64,000 bases of DNA from a virus, in IMG/VR virus record IMGVR_UViG_3300044684_000361, positions 17,419 to 81,418 of that record; one strand, written 5' to 3'. Below are positions 49,462-57,191 of the stretch, piece by piece. Below the pieces are notes generated by a model. The model had not been told where the DNA came from, ran no database searches, and worked only from the letters and a program-made list of their open reading frames with translations. Made by a program: the position numbers and the translations under genes. How positions within the stretch are numbered: position 1 is the first letter of the stretch; every line of letters starts with the position of its first letter.

Positions 49462-49602
49462 GTGGAGATGATCACCCCGAAACTACGTCTTGCCGTGCTC
49501 GCCACCTACGCCCGTGCTGCCCGGCAAGCCAACCCCATCCGTCCAGAAAGACAGGCAACCGCCTGGGCCTTTCGTCTGAATCGCTTCCGTATCCGCTGGT
49601 AA
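49462..49602 (+). CDS. Small basic protein (GTG start)
   Basis: A 46-residue very basic protein, starting VEMITPKLRLAVLATYARAA and ending RFRIRW. The GTG follows CACAGGAGATATGAGCC, the leader pattern shared by genes in this operon (AGGAG then GAGCC-start). First gene behind the promoter at 49385; basic charge suggests nucleic-acid binding. Confidence 0.5.
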   Translation: MEMITPKLRLAVLATYARAARQANPIRPERQATAWAFRLNRFRIRW

Positions 49603-49622
49603 CCACATAGGACACACGCACC

Positions 49623-50177
49623 ATGTTCACCTACCTCGCTTGCCGATGCCTCGTGACGCACGACCAAGCCGGAAATCCGGTTCCCGTTTGCCCCTGGCAT
49701 CGCAACCCCATCGCCTCGGAAACCTTTATCTTCGTTCCCGCTGGCTCCCTGATCAGCCAGCTGGACCATACGTATCGCGTTCTGAACGTGCATTGCGACG
49801 TCGATGACGACTTCGTCACCGTTGACGAGGACGGCACACCCCTAAGCTTCTGGAAGACGCGCGCCATGCGCTTCACGGACAAGCCCGTTCTCTCCGGACG
49901 TGATTTCCTTGTCTGCCCGGATGAGCACACCAAAAAGGCTCTGTGCATGTTCGTGGGCCATTCGAACTATCCGGTCGGTCTACTCGCCAGCAATGCCTCG
50001 TCCGAAGTAAATGATTCGCTGCGGATGCGTAGCCTCACCCTTGAGGCATCCCGCTCCTACCTCGACCCAAAAGACAAGGCCCACGGCTACTACCTTCCCA
50101 TCGCCGAGCGGTACATAGAGCGCTATCGCGGTCGCCGCTACAGCGAACCCCTCACCACCATCGTCACCGTACCATAG
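49623..50177 (+). CDS. Hypothetical protein
   Basis: A 184-residue protein starting MFTYLACRCLVTHDQAGNPV with Cys-rich first 25 residues (CRC, PVCPWH). The middle has alpha/beta features and PKDKAHGYYLPIAERYIERY; no family is recognised. The leader ATAGGACACACGCACC precedes it. It ends directly before the hairpin element at 50186. Confidence 0.6.
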   Translation: MFTYLACRCLVTHDQAGNPVPVCPWHRNPIASETFIFVPAGSLISQLDHTYRVLNVHCDVDDDFVTVDEDGTPLSFWKTRAMRFTDKPVLSGRDFLVCPDEHTKKALCMFVGHSNYPVGLLASNASSEVNDSLRMRSLTLEASRSYLDPKDKAHGYYLPIAERYIERYRGRRYSEPLTTIVTVP

Positions 50178-50185
50178 GAGTGACT

Positions 50186-50229
50186 CTCTAGGATGGGCCT
50201 GGCAAGGGCTCAGACCCATCCGTGTACGG
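50186..50229 (+). promoter_or_regulatory. Intergenic hairpin element, copy 1
   Basis: CTCTAGGAT is followed by stem GGATGGG (50191-50197) / CCCATCC (50215-50221) enclosing a smaller stem, then CCGT-GT-ACGG. A homologous element at 53807 has GGATAGG/CCTATCC: the changed pair is compensated. Lies just after one gene and 34 bases before the next start. Confidence 0.55.
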
Positions 50230-50262
50230 TCATCAACCCCGCAACCATAGGAGCATTGAGCC

Positions 50263-50544
50263 ATGGCCCGCTGCGCCTCCGTTGAAAACCTGCTCGCTAT
50301 CAAAGATGTAACGCCCGAGATAGCGGGCCTGGACAAGCAACCGACAGTCAAACAGATGAAGAACCGGATGCACGCCGGTCACCGCGAATGCCTCACAGCG
50401 ATTCGGGATGGGAAACAGATCGGTCGCCCCGGGATCACGGCCGGTGAGATTCGCGGTTATCGCGTGATATTGGACACCTTGCGCCGTTGGGGCGCCGTGA
50501 ATGACGCCGGGCTGACCGACATCGGTCGACAGTTACTGTCCTGA
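50263..50544 (+). CDS. Hypothetical protein with VKQMKNRM motif
   Basis: A 93-residue protein. The middle PTVKQMKNRMHAGHRECLTA is echoed by the start of the next gene (PSVKQMKQRMLPAHWLVLEV). The end (TLRRWGAVNDAGLTDIGRQL) looks like a winged helix. The leader ATAGGAGCATTGAGCC gives a strong start. A DNA-binding role is possible. Confidence 0.55.
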   Translation: MARCASVENLLAIKDVTPEIAGLDKQPTVKQMKNRMHAGHRECLTAIRDGKQIGRPGITAGEIRGYRVILDTLRRWGAVNDAGLTDIGRQLLS

Positions 50545-50550
50545 CCATCA

Positions 50551-50895
50551 ATGAGTACGCCTAGCGTCAAACAGATGAAGCAGCGAATGCTCCCGGCGCA
50601 TTGGCTGGTGCTGGAAGTTCTGTCCGGGTCGAAAGGAGAATTCCAAATGATCACGCATCTAACGTTCGTCGGGAGCGCCGCTGGCTCACCATACTGTGGT
50701 GAACCACGTAATAGCACGGACAAGTATGTACACGGCATGTTTGCGCCGTTGCACAGCAAAGAATTCCGTGTGACGGCTTGTAAGAGTTGCCTGGCTCAAT
50801 ATCTGGATTCGTTCGATGCTGATGAGTCATTGCCGGAATGGGCGGATGAATTGGGCCCCATACAACTCGGGCTATTTACAGGCGAAAAGGAGTAA
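50551..50895 (+). CDS. Protein with VKQMKQRM start fused to a Cys-containing domain
   Basis: A 114-residue frame. Residues 1-30 copy the VKQMKxRM motif of the preceding gene. A strong internal start exists: AAAGGAG before the ATG at 50647, giving MITHLTFVGSAAGSPYCGEP, which has Cys-bearing segments and an acidic tail. Either the short N-terminal copy was fused to a second gene, or only the 83-residue product is made. Confidence 0.5.
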   Translation: MSTPSVKQMKQRMLPAHWLVLEVLSGSKGEFQMITHLTFVGSAAGSPYCGEPRNSTDKYVHGMFAPLHSKEFRVTACKSCLAQYLDSFDADESLPEWADELGPIQLGLFTGEKE

Positions 50896-50904
50896 ATAAG
50901 CACC

Positions 50905-51627
50905 ATGCCACGCATCACCGCAACCCTCCTTACCGCAGAGGATAGCGAGACGGGCCTGACAGGCCTGATCGTTAAAGGCCTGCCACGACCCATGAACGGC
51001 ACGACGAACACCGCTACCGAAGGGCTTCTCATCGCGCACGACCTGATTGAACATGTAAACGGCGTGCAGCACATCGGCACCATCAATGATGAGCTGGAGG
51101 CTTTGGGCGCTATGTGGTACGTGCGCGGCCAACATGGCGATCTACACCGTAATCGGTTGGCCGCTGAATACTCCGTCGAGGACAATATCGCCGCCGATGT
51201 GGTGCAAATGTTCACCGATCACATATTCGGCTCCCCGGTTGATTACTACGGCCGCGTCGGTCGCGACTGCGAACGCCAACACACGCGCGCCTGTAATGCC
51301 GATGAGGCGCTGCGGCTAATCATGCGCATTGCCGCCGACGAGCAACGCCGGGAGTTAGGTAGCTACGCCGCGCAAGCCAAAGCCGGCGCGATGTGGCCCG
51401 CCTATGCCGCCCTGTGCCTGGATCTCATGCGCACGGGCTACCGCAAGGCCTATCGGCGTTGGGAACGCCACGGACGCTTTGCTGCCAACAATGCCTTTTG
51501 GGAAATCGCCTATGCCGTCGATCCGTACGCGAAACACTGTGAGTATGTCGGCCAGCGGTTCCAGCTGACCTATGACAGTCGCGCGGAGAATGGCGAACGC
51601 GCCACCTGTGTTGCACTGGACTGGTAA
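50905..51627 (+). CDS. Hypothetical protein
   Basis: A 240-residue protein starting MPRITATLLTAEDSETGLTG, with an internal helical region (ADEALRLIMRIAADEQRREL, AAQAKAGAMWPAYAALCLDL). The stretch EDNIAADVVQMFTDHIFGSP and several His/Asp do not form a known catalytic set. The leader is weaker here. It is the largest gene of the right operon before DUF932; function unknown. Confidence 0.55.
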   Translation: MPRITATLLTAEDSETGLTGLIVKGLPRPMNGTTNTATEGLLIAHDLIEHVNGVQHIGTINDELEALGAMWYVRGQHGDLHRNRLAAEYSVEDNIAADVVQMFTDHIFGSPVDYYGRVGRDCERQHTRACNADEALRLIMRIAADEQRRELGSYAAQAKAGAMWPAYAALCLDLMRTGYRKAYRRWERHGRFAANNAFWEIAYAVDPYAKHCEYVGQRFQLTYDSRAENGERATCVALDW

Positions 51628-51649
51628 CCATTTTTAGGAGTCAACGCCC

Positions 51650-51874
51650 ATGCCTTTCTGTAACACCACCAAACGAGCCATCAACGCCCAAGGTCAATTC
51701 GTCGCGGATCTTGAATCCGCATACGAACATCATCCATTTCCCGACTATCTGGAGCGGCTTGAGAAGGAACGCGCACGCTTGGAACGCATGCAACGATATG
51801 AGGGCGCGTGGATCATTCATCTAACGTTCATCCTCACCTTGGCAGGCATCTTGACGGCCATCTTTCTCCTGTAA
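51650..51874 (+). CDS. Tail-anchored membrane protein
   Basis: A 74-residue protein: charged N-terminal half (LESAYEHHPFPDYLERLEKE) and a single C-terminal membrane helix (IIHLTFILTLAGILTAIFLL). It would insert post-translationally in the inner membrane with most of it in the cytoplasm. The leader TTTTTAGGAGTCAACGCCC precedes the ATG. Confidence 0.6.
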   Translation: MPFCNTTKRAINAQGQFVADLESAYEHHPFPDYLERLEKERARLERMQRYEGAWIIHLTFILTLAGILTAIFLL

Positions 51875-51899
51875 CAACCAACCATAGGACTCACGCACC

Positions 51900-52307
51900 A
51901 TGGAAACCATAGCAGCTCACATTGCCAGCCTTGTGACCGCTCGCGACAACTGCATCGCCTCCGGAAATACGGAATGGAAACTACGCCATGAGCGGCTCCT
52001 AACAGCGCTCGCTACAGAGTACCTTCCATCGGGTAGCGGTTGGGATCTGGGCACCACAATTGATCTGGACCGCTCCAGTGAGGATTGCCTCATTTTTCAG
52101 GGCCAATATCATCATATGAACAGTGACGGTTTTTATGATGGCTGGACGCGTCATGAAATCTGGGTCCGCCCGCGTTTTGAGGGGTTCAACATTCGTATCA
52201 CCGGACGCAATCGGGCCGATATCAAGGAGTATCTGCACGAGCTATTCGATGTGGCCCTACGTCAAGCCCTAGATCTTTCATTGTACGAACAGGAGCCACG
52301 CAAATGA
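51900..52307 (+). CDS. Hypothetical protein
   Basis: A 135-residue protein starting METIAAHIASLVTARDNCIA. Alpha/beta, with WTRHEIWVRPRFEGFNIRIT and a helical C terminus. It overlaps the next gene by 4 bases. Leader ATAGGACTCACGCACC precedes the ATG. Confidence 0.6.
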   Translation: METIAAHIASLVTARDNCIASGNTEWKLRHERLLTALATEYLPSGSGWDLGTTIDLDRSSEDCLIFQGQYHHMNSDGFYDGWTRHEIWVRPRFEGFNIRITGRNRADIKEYLHELFDVALRQALDLSLYEQEPRK

Positions 52308-52654
52308 ACGAATTACGCGAATGGAGCGGATCACCTGATCCGCGAGACCCTGACAACTACTGGATTGACGAGGCAACCAACGAACGCGTTAACGCCTCAA
52401 CTGGAGTGCGTACGGCGCTTACCCCGGCAGACCTCAAAGAGATTGAGGAACAATTGCAACGGGCCGAGGCCACGGGCCTTGCGCGCTGCCCCGACTGCGG
52501 CATGCCCACAATCCCCGATCATCAGGGCCTAACGGAAGATGAGATGCGCTGCGATCAATGCTATCGCCACGATGAGGTAAACGAGCGCGAGTCAACGGTC
52601 GCTCGGGAGCGCCGGAACGCTCCCGATGCGGGGGACGACAAAGAAAAGACTTGA
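52304..52654 (+). CDS. Zinc-ribbon-like protein
   Basis: A 116-residue protein with CPDC (about residues 63-66) and CDQC (about 82-85), a four-Cys zinc site in a DksA-like setting (LARCPDCGMPTIPDHQGLTE). The charged N terminus (TPADLKEIEEQLQRAEATGL) adds helix. It could bind RNA polymerase or nucleic acid. The following promoter overlaps its last codons. Confidence 0.55.
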   Translation: MNELREWSGSPDPRDPDNYWIDEATNERVNASTGVRTALTPADLKEIEEQLQRAEATGLARCPDCGMPTIPDHQGLTEDEMRCDQCYRHDEVNERESTVARERRNAPDAGDDKEKT

Positions 52655-52678
52655 CGCCTCTCTCTGTACCTGTACAAT
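52651..52678 (+). promoter_or_regulatory. Predicted internal promoter
   Basis: TTGACG (52651-52656), 16-base spacer CCTCTCTCTGTACCTG, TACAAT (52673-52678). It has the shared CTCTCTG...CCTG core seen at 60294, and starts the sub-operon beginning with the 164-residue gene. Confidence 0.6.
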
Positions 52679-52708
52679 CACTGTCGCACGCATAGGAGCA
52701 ATCGAGCC

Positions 52709-53203
52709 ATGCAATACACGCCTCAGACCGATATCGGATTCGTCCACGCCGTTCACTACCGTGATGCCATGATTCGCGCTTGGGCCAAGCGGTCGGGCCA
52801 CATGAGAAAAAACGGCGCCATGTCCTACCGACCCGAGGAATTGCCCGACTACATCGATCCTCCGACCAATGAGGATCGCTCGCGCGCTGAAGTCCTGCTC
52901 TTCACACTGCGCCCCTTGCCGTACGGAGTATCCTACACGGCCTATCTGTCATCTGACTCACCTCGCATCGTCACTTGGATGGGCGACACGCTAGCCACGG
53001 TGACATGGATCAAATATCGCGAAGCCGCCTATGGCCGCTGCAGCGGGGGCGGCTCGTTCTGGGCTCGTGGCATTGATGGGCGCATCTACTACGGCACTCA
53101 CAACGGCCGTGGCATGTATTGCCGTATGCGCCTGGCCAGGCATCAGCCCACATCCGAAATAGCGGCGCGCATGGCGCGCTCGCTGGCCCGCAAGCAACCG
53201 TAA
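52709..53203 (+). CDS. Hypothetical protein
   Basis: A 164-residue protein starting MQYTPQTDIGFVHAVHYRDA and containing GRCSGGGSFWARGIDGRIYY, a stretch rich in Gly and aromatics. Leader ATAGGAGCAATCGAGCC. First gene behind the promoter at 52651. Function unknown. Confidence 0.55.
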   Translation: MQYTPQTDIGFVHAVHYRDAMIRAWAKRSGHMRKNGAMSYRPEELPDYIDPPTNEDRSRAEVLLFTLRPLPYGVSYTAYLSSDSPRIVTWMGDTLATVTWIKYREAAYGRCSGGGSFWARGIDGRIYYGTHNGRGMYCRMRLARHQPTSEIAARMARSLARKQP

Positions 53204-53237
53204 CCTCTTTCATCCACCGCATAGGAGTCATTGAGCC

Positions 53238-53396
53238 ATGCCGAAGCCTGAACCCTCACCGCGCGAAATTGAGAAGCGCCGCTCCATGGAGCGCAGCCAG
53301 GCGCGCGAGACCAAGTATGCCGCCACTCACGGGAAGCGCCCCGATCCACGGCAGCAACCCATGGGCCATATGATCTTGGCCGCAGGTCCGCTGTAG
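53238..53396 (+). CDS. Small basic protein
   Basis: A 52-residue frame beginning MPKPEPSPREIEKRRSMERS. The leader ATAGGAGTCATTGAGCC is the conserved one of this operon, which is the main support. Charged first half, Gln/Met-rich end. Unknown function. Confidence 0.5.
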   Translation: MPKPEPSPREIEKRRSMERSQARETKYAATHGKRPDPRQQPMGHMILAAGPL

Positions 53397-53409
53397 GAGC
53401 CTTACCGTC

Positions 53410-53616
53410 ATGACATTCGAGATTAGCCTTTACGTCAACTCCATGAAACTGGCATATGAGCCAGTGATTGGGCGGCGCACGGTCTACATCACGCTTACCC
53501 TTGGCAAACGGACTCTCTGGCTACAGCGTTGGGAATCGGAGAGAAGTAGCAAAAACCGCAAACCGTTTGCCTTCTCTCGCGACAAACGCATGGCGTGGAC
53601 TGCAGGAGTCAGATAA
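53410..53616 (+). CDS. Small hypothetical protein
   Basis: A 68-residue protein starting MTFEISLYVNSMKLAYEPVI, beta-rich first half then basic RWESERSSKNRKPFAFSRDK. Leader TAGGAGCCTTACCGTC. It ends at the ATG of the next gene (TAATG). Confidence 0.5.
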   Translation: MTFEISLYVNSMKLAYEPVIGRRTVYITLTLGKRTLWLQRWESERSSKNRKPFAFSRDKRMAWTAGVR

Positions 53617-53804
53617 TGGACCCGATAGCCACATTGATGAGCGTAGAGCGCAACATTACGGCCGGGACCTACCGCGTAGCCCTAGACTATCTCCTGGCCT
53701 ACTACCAATGGCGCGTTCGTGGCGGGCTCGAACCGACAGACGGCGACGCCATTGCGGAGCGATTCGCGCATCAGATACAAGACGGACTCGAACAGGCGTA
53801 TTGA
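53616..53804 (+). CDS. Small hypothetical protein
   Basis: A 62-residue protein starting MDPIATLMSVERNITAGTYR. The ATG at 53616 overlaps the previous stop (TAATG) behind AGGAGTCAG. Helical with a basic middle (YYQWRVRGGLEPTDGDAIAE). Ends just before the hairpin element at 53807. Confidence 0.5.
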   Translation: MDPIATLMSVERNITAGTYRVALDYLLAYYQWRVRGGLEPTDGDAIAERFAHQIQDGLEQAY

Positions 53805-53806
53805 CA

Positions 53807-53849
53807 CTCTAGGATAGGCCTGGCCAGGCCGGACCTATCCGTGTTCTGT
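53807..53849 (+). promoter_or_regulatory. Intergenic hairpin element, copy 2
   Basis: CTCTAGGAT then GGATAGG (53812-53818) / CCTATCC (53834-53840) around GGCCTGGCCAGGCC, then CCGTGTTCTGTCAG. It matches the element at 50186 in order and spacing, with an A-T replacing G-C in both stem arms. It precedes the DUF932 gene leader. Confidence 0.55.
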
Positions 53850-53882
53850 CAGTGCTACTACATACATAGGAGATAACGAGCC

Positions 53883-55034
53883 ATGTCCACTCTCATGCAA
53901 GCCTCTCGTCAATGGGCCACGCGTCCGAGCGATCAACGTTTCACCTCACTCCTTGAGCTGCAGGCAGCGGTGGAGGCAAGCCACAGCTACTCAAAATCCG
54001 TAGTGGTGCCGTCGCGCTCCATTACGGTAATGCCGGAAGGCACTGACCACAAAAGCCTGGCTGTGGTCGGGGCAAACGGCGGGATCGTGTACCCGACTCA
54101 CTGGTCATTCGGCCAGCTGTCGGGCCTGGCAGGCGCTCCAGCGGGCTACCTGCGCAAGCTGCCCGCCGAAATCGCCGCCGACAATCTCAACTACGGGCTG
54201 AAAGTCGCTCGCGACGCGCAAGACGTTGGCGTGCTGCTGTACAAAAATGGCGGCGCCCCGGAGTTGCGCGCGGCCACGGGGCCGGCTTACGGACGCATCT
54301 GGAACAAAGATATCGTGGGGCCTTTGGTGCAGCGGTTCGGAGATGGCCGCACGGGTGACTTTCGCGTGCCGGGAGAATTCGGCAAAGCCGTTGATATCAC
54401 CAAGCAAAACACGACGCTCTTTGCCTCAGACCGCGATATGTTCGTGTTCCTGGCCGATGAGGAACATCGAATCGTGATGAAAGGCCGCAGACCCGGCGAG
54501 TCCGGCTCGCTCGCTCGTGGCTTCTTTGTGTGGAATTCTGAGGTGGGTTCCTCCACGTTCGGGATCGCGCTCTTTTTGTTTGACTACGTTTGCTGCAATC
54601 GCATCGTATGGGGCGCGCAGCAGTATCAGGAAATCCGCATTCGCCACACCGCGAGCGCCGCGACTCACTTGGAAGAGCGCGTGATTCCCGCGTTGGATGA
54701 GTATTCCCGCTCATCTACCGCAGGGGTGGAGCAGGCCATCGCGGCAGCACAACGCAAAAAAATTGATGACTTGGATAAATTTCTGTCGGCTCGCTTCACG
54801 CGCCCGCAAGTGGCGGCCATCAAGGCGACCCACATGGAAGAGGAGAACCGTCCCATCGAAACGTTATGGGATGCAACCACGGCCGTGACCGCTTACGCCA
54901 AGGGTATCCAATGGCAGGATGAGCGCGTAAAGCTTGAGCGCGAGGGCGGAAAGATCCTTCAGCTAGCTGCCAACACACTCCCAAACCTGGCGCAGGCTGC
55001 ATTGGATGGTGACTTTGAGGTGATTGAGGAGTAA
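53883..55034 (+). CDS. DUF932 / TIGR03299-type phage protein
   Basis: A 383-residue protein. The central stretch RGFFVWNSEVGSSTFGIALF followed by DYVCCNRIVWGAQ is the signature of DUF932 proteins found in phages and plasmids, and the N-terminal half (IVYPTHWSFGQLSGLAGAPA) also fits. These proteins have no settled function; some accompany replication or defence modules. The C terminus is a long charged helix. Strong leader ATAGGAGATAACGAGCC. A terminator-like hairpin follows. Confidence 0.8.
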   Translation: MSTLMQASRQWATRPSDQRFTSLLELQAAVEASHSYSKSVVVPSRSITVMPEGTDHKSLAVVGANGGIVYPTHWSFGQLSGLAGAPAGYLRKLPAEIAADNLNYGLKVARDAQDVGVLLYKNGGAPELRAATGPAYGRIWNKDIVGPLVQRFGDGRTGDFRVPGEFGKAVDITKQNTTLFASDRDMFVFLADEEHRIVMKGRRPGESGSLARGFFVWNSEVGSSTFGIALFLFDYVCCNRIVWGAQQYQEIRIRHTASAATHLEERVIPALDEYSRSSTAGVEQAIAAAQRKKIDDLDKFLSARFTRPQVAAIKATHMEEENRPIETLWDATTAVTAYAKGIQWQDERVKLEREGGKILQLAANTLPNLAQAALDGDFEVIEE

Positions 55035-55045
55035 GGAGTTTCATC

Positions 55046-55072
55046 AGGCCCATGGGGAACCGTGGGCCTTTG
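55046..55072 (+). terminator. Terminator-like hairpin after DUF932 gene
   Basis: AGGCCCAT (55046-55053) and GTGGGCCT (55062-55069) form an 8-bp stem with one T-G pair and loop GGGGAACC, then a short T run (TTTG). Probably a weak intrinsic terminator. Confidence 0.5.
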
Positions 55073-55117
55073 TGAGACCCCTACATTTTAAATAACCCAA
55101 CCCTTCGGGAGAACAAC

Positions 55118-55516
55118 ATGACACAACAATACATCGAGATTATTCAAACCTCACCGAAAGGAGTGGAGCATGCATCCTGTCTGGAGCTGGACAAGGAAAC
55201 CGGCCAGTTGCGAGTGATCGGCGTGCTCACGCACTGCTATCTCTTTCGCCCCAAGATGGCCCGGGATGCGATTTTGCTGGCCACTTGGGCCAAAAAGTTC
55301 ATGGAGAAATCTCAGGATCTGACACTCCAGCAGCATGCCGTCGCTAAGACGCTCCGGGCCTGTCGGCCCCCCGTGACAGCGGGGACGAACGTCATTCCTG
55401 ATGATAACGCCCGCACAGCGTGGTATGACATGGTAACGGCGTGCATGAAAGGGTTGGAAGTCGATACGAAAGCCATCCGCGAGTTCTGTGACATTGCGGG
55501 GGTGCCGGGATCATGA
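55118..55516 (+). CDS. Hypothetical protein
   Basis: A 132-residue protein starting MTQQYIEIIQTSPKGVEHAS. Helical second half (AKKFMEKSQDLTLQQHAVAK). Leader CGGGAGAACAAC. Its stop overlaps the ATG of the membrane peptide at 55513. Unknown function. Confidence 0.6.
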   Translation: MTQQYIEIIQTSPKGVEHASCLELDKETGQLRVIGVLTHCYLFRPKMARDAILLATWAKKFMEKSQDLTLQQHAVAKTLRACRPPVTAGTNVIPDDNARTAWYDMVTACMKGLEVDTKAIREFCDIAGVPGS

Positions 55517-55587
55517 TGCTCCTACGTATCGCGCTGGCGATCCTCCTTGTGGCCATCTGGCTGGCTTTCTGGATGGAGCGCCGCTGA
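55513..55587 (+). CDS. 24-residue single-span membrane peptide
   Basis: A short frame MMLLRIALAILLVAIWLAFW ending MERR: nearly entirely hydrophobic with a positive end. It overlaps the preceding stop as ATGA, so it is probably translated. Could modulate a membrane protein. Too short for family calls. Confidence 0.5.
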   Translation: MMLLRIALAILLVAIWLAFWMERR

Positions 55588-55588
55588 A

Positions 55589-55616
55589 TTGAGTTTTGTC
55601 GAGTTCTCTGTACACT
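55589..55616 (+). promoter_or_regulatory. Predicted promoter
   Basis: TTGAGT (55589-55594), 16-base spacer ending CTCTG, TACACT (55611-55616). Belongs to the CTG-TACANT group. It drives the 153-residue gene at 55653. Confidence 0.55.
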
Positions 55617-55652
55617 GACAGGGGTCTCTTTTACCTATAGGAGGAAGGAACA

Positions 55653-56114
55653 ATGAACTCAGTGACTTCAGTCAAGAGCTTTTCCAAGGCGTATCTCGTG
55701 AGTGCCATGGAAACCTTTGCCAACCGGCGACCGATGATCGAGCGACGTGACTACCCCTCGCTTACTGCCTACTGGCGGGCGCAGAGAAAGGCAGCCCGGC
55801 ACAAACATGACGCGCGTGCGCTATTGCGCTACATCGAGCGCCATCCGGAGATCACCGTGGATCACCTCGTCAACGGAAATTCTGCGGCCGGATTGCCTTT
55901 GAGCATGGCTGATGGGGTCGTGGATCACTCCCCGGCCATAGGCCAGCGCTTCGGTGAGGTATTCCGGGGAGCGGTCTGCCGTGCGGCGGCGGCGGCGATC
56001 TGGGAGAAGGCTTACAGCGAGAATTCCCGTGCAGCCTTCAAAGAGTCTGTTCTGGAGGCCCTGGCGAAGGATCTGGGCCAGGGACTGGTATCTCGACACT
56101 TCAGCGAGCTGTAA
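55653..56114 (+). CDS. Hypothetical protein
   Basis: A 153-residue protein starting MNSVTSVKSFSKAYLVSAME, with basic middle (RRDYPSLTAYWRAQRKAARH) and helical C terminus. Leader ACCTATAGGAGGAAGG is strong. No motif is recognised. Confidence 0.55.
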   Translation: MNSVTSVKSFSKAYLVSAMETFANRRPMIERRDYPSLTAYWRAQRKAARHKHDARALLRYIERHPEITVDHLVNGNSAAGLPLSMADGVVDHSPAIGQRFGEVFRGAVCRAAAAAIWEKAYSENSRAAFKESVLEALAKDLGQGLVSRHFSEL

Positions 56115-56121
56115 GCCCACG

Positions 56122-56340
56122 ATGAAAACAAGCCGCGGGAGCCGTTCGCTGTATGAAGGCATTGCCGAGACCATGCGGCTCAACTGTCCGGATGAGCCCG
56201 AAAGGACGGGGGCGTACGGCCAATGGGAGCAGGACTGCAAAGCGTTGGCGGCTTTCTTTGCAGCCGGCTCCCGTGCCTTTGACACGGAACTCTTTCTGCG
56301 CAACTGTGGGGTGAAGTCTGAAGCGCGATCGCGCATATGA
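56122..56340 (+). CDS. Hypothetical protein
   Basis: A 72-residue protein starting MKTSRGSRSLYEGIAETMRL, with two Cys and an amphipathic helix (DCKALAAFFAAGSRAFDTEL). It overlaps the next small frame by 4 bases. The ATG has no strong leader, so the start could vary. Confidence 0.5.
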   Translation: MKTSRGSRSLYEGIAETMRLNCPDEPERTGAYGQWEQDCKALAAFFAAGSRAFDTELFLRNCGVKSEARSRI

Positions 56341-56618
56341 GAAATTGGTGGGGACAGAAAATCAAGGAAAGGAGCGCACAGCTGGCCATCATCCGCCATC
56401 TGACTACTGACTTACGGACTACTCCCCCCACGAAGTGCTCGTGGTGGGGAAAACTATTGAGGAGGATCATTCGTGCCAAAACTACGACTTCCGTTGAGCG
56501 ACCACGCCGACCCAGCGGCGCTGAAAATCCTGGGGACCGTGGCCGCAGCCCTGGTGAGGCGCCTCGCTCCGCAGGCGCCGCTGCCGATCACCCTGACAAT
56601 TTCGAGGGCGGAGTTTGA
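56337..56618 (+). CDS. Possible basic protein, overlapping
   Basis: A 93-residue frame starting MRNWWGQKIKERSAQLAIIR whose last half overlaps the well-supported gene at 56473 in another frame and reads as low-quality Arg/Pro sequence. The first 45 residues may be real. ATGA overlap with the previous stop is the only support. Confidence 0.25.
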   Translation: MRNWWGQKIKERSAQLAIIRHLTTDLRTTPPTKCSWWGKLLRRIIRAKTTTSVERPRRPSGAENPGDRGRSPGEAPRSAGAAADHPDNFEGGV

Positions 56619-56724
56619 GGCCAATAAAGGCCTTATGTTGGGCGGGAGACTGGACACAGACAGTCAGGTCGTGATCCTTTCCCTGGAAGAGCGTGACAGC
56701 GCAGGAGAGCATAGCCGGCAATGA
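56473..56724 (+). CDS. Hypothetical protein (GTG start)
   Basis: An 83-residue protein whose GTG follows AGGAGGATCATTC. Reads MPKLRLPLSDHADPAALKIL then PLPITLTISRAEFEANKGLM, an alpha/beta pattern. It overlaps the SLOG gene start by 4 bases. Unknown function. Confidence 0.55.
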   Translation: MPKLRLPLSDHADPAALKILGTVAAALVRRLAPQAPLPITLTISRAEFEANKGLMLGGRLDTDSQVVILSLEERDSAGEHSRQ

Positions 56725-57191
56725 AAATCCTGTTGGTCTGTGGTGGCCGCAGATTCGGCGTGGAACGGCATCGCAATAATGGCGCACTCACCCTCAAGGC
56801 GCAGCGCGAGCGCGTCTTTCTGCACCAGACATTGGACCACCTCTACGTGGAGCGCGGGTTTACCCATCTGATGCATGGGGATGCGGATGGGGCGGATAGC
56901 GTTGCGGGAGCCTGGGCCCGTGGCCATGGAGTGCCGGAAGTACGCGTGCCGGCCAATTGGGATTTCTACGGCACCAGCGCTGGCTTTCGACGCAACATCG
57001 CGATGGCGGAGATGCTGACGAAGCGCTCGAAAGATTCTGACTTTGTGGTGGCCTTCCCTGGGGGTCGTGGCACGGCCGATATGATCATACGGGCTCGACG
57101 AGCGGGCCTGGAAGTGATTGAGGCTTGCGACGCGTCACAGGAACCTCCAGATAGGGCACGAGAGAGCCATCCCGCCGATAGATCTTTGTAA
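56721..57191 (+). CDS. DUF2493/SLOG-family nucleotide-sugar-binding-like protein
   Basis: A 156-residue Rossmann-like protein. MKILLVCGGRRFG starts it, then HGDADGADSVAGAWARGHG, ANWDFYG, AGFRRNIAMAEM and VAFPGGRGTADMI follow in family order. These SLOG (YspA-like) proteins bind nucleotide ligands; ligands are mostly unknown and some act in defence signalling. It converges with the nuclease gene at 57085, overlapping by 107 bases at the 3' ends. Confidence 0.78.
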   Translation: MKILLVCGGRRFGVERHRNNGALTLKAQRERVFLHQTLDHLYVERGFTHLMHGDADGADSVAGAWARGHGVPEVRVPANWDFYGTSAGFRRNIAMAEMLTKRSKDSDFVVAFPGGRGTADMIIRARRAGLEVIEACDASQEPPDRARESHPADRSL

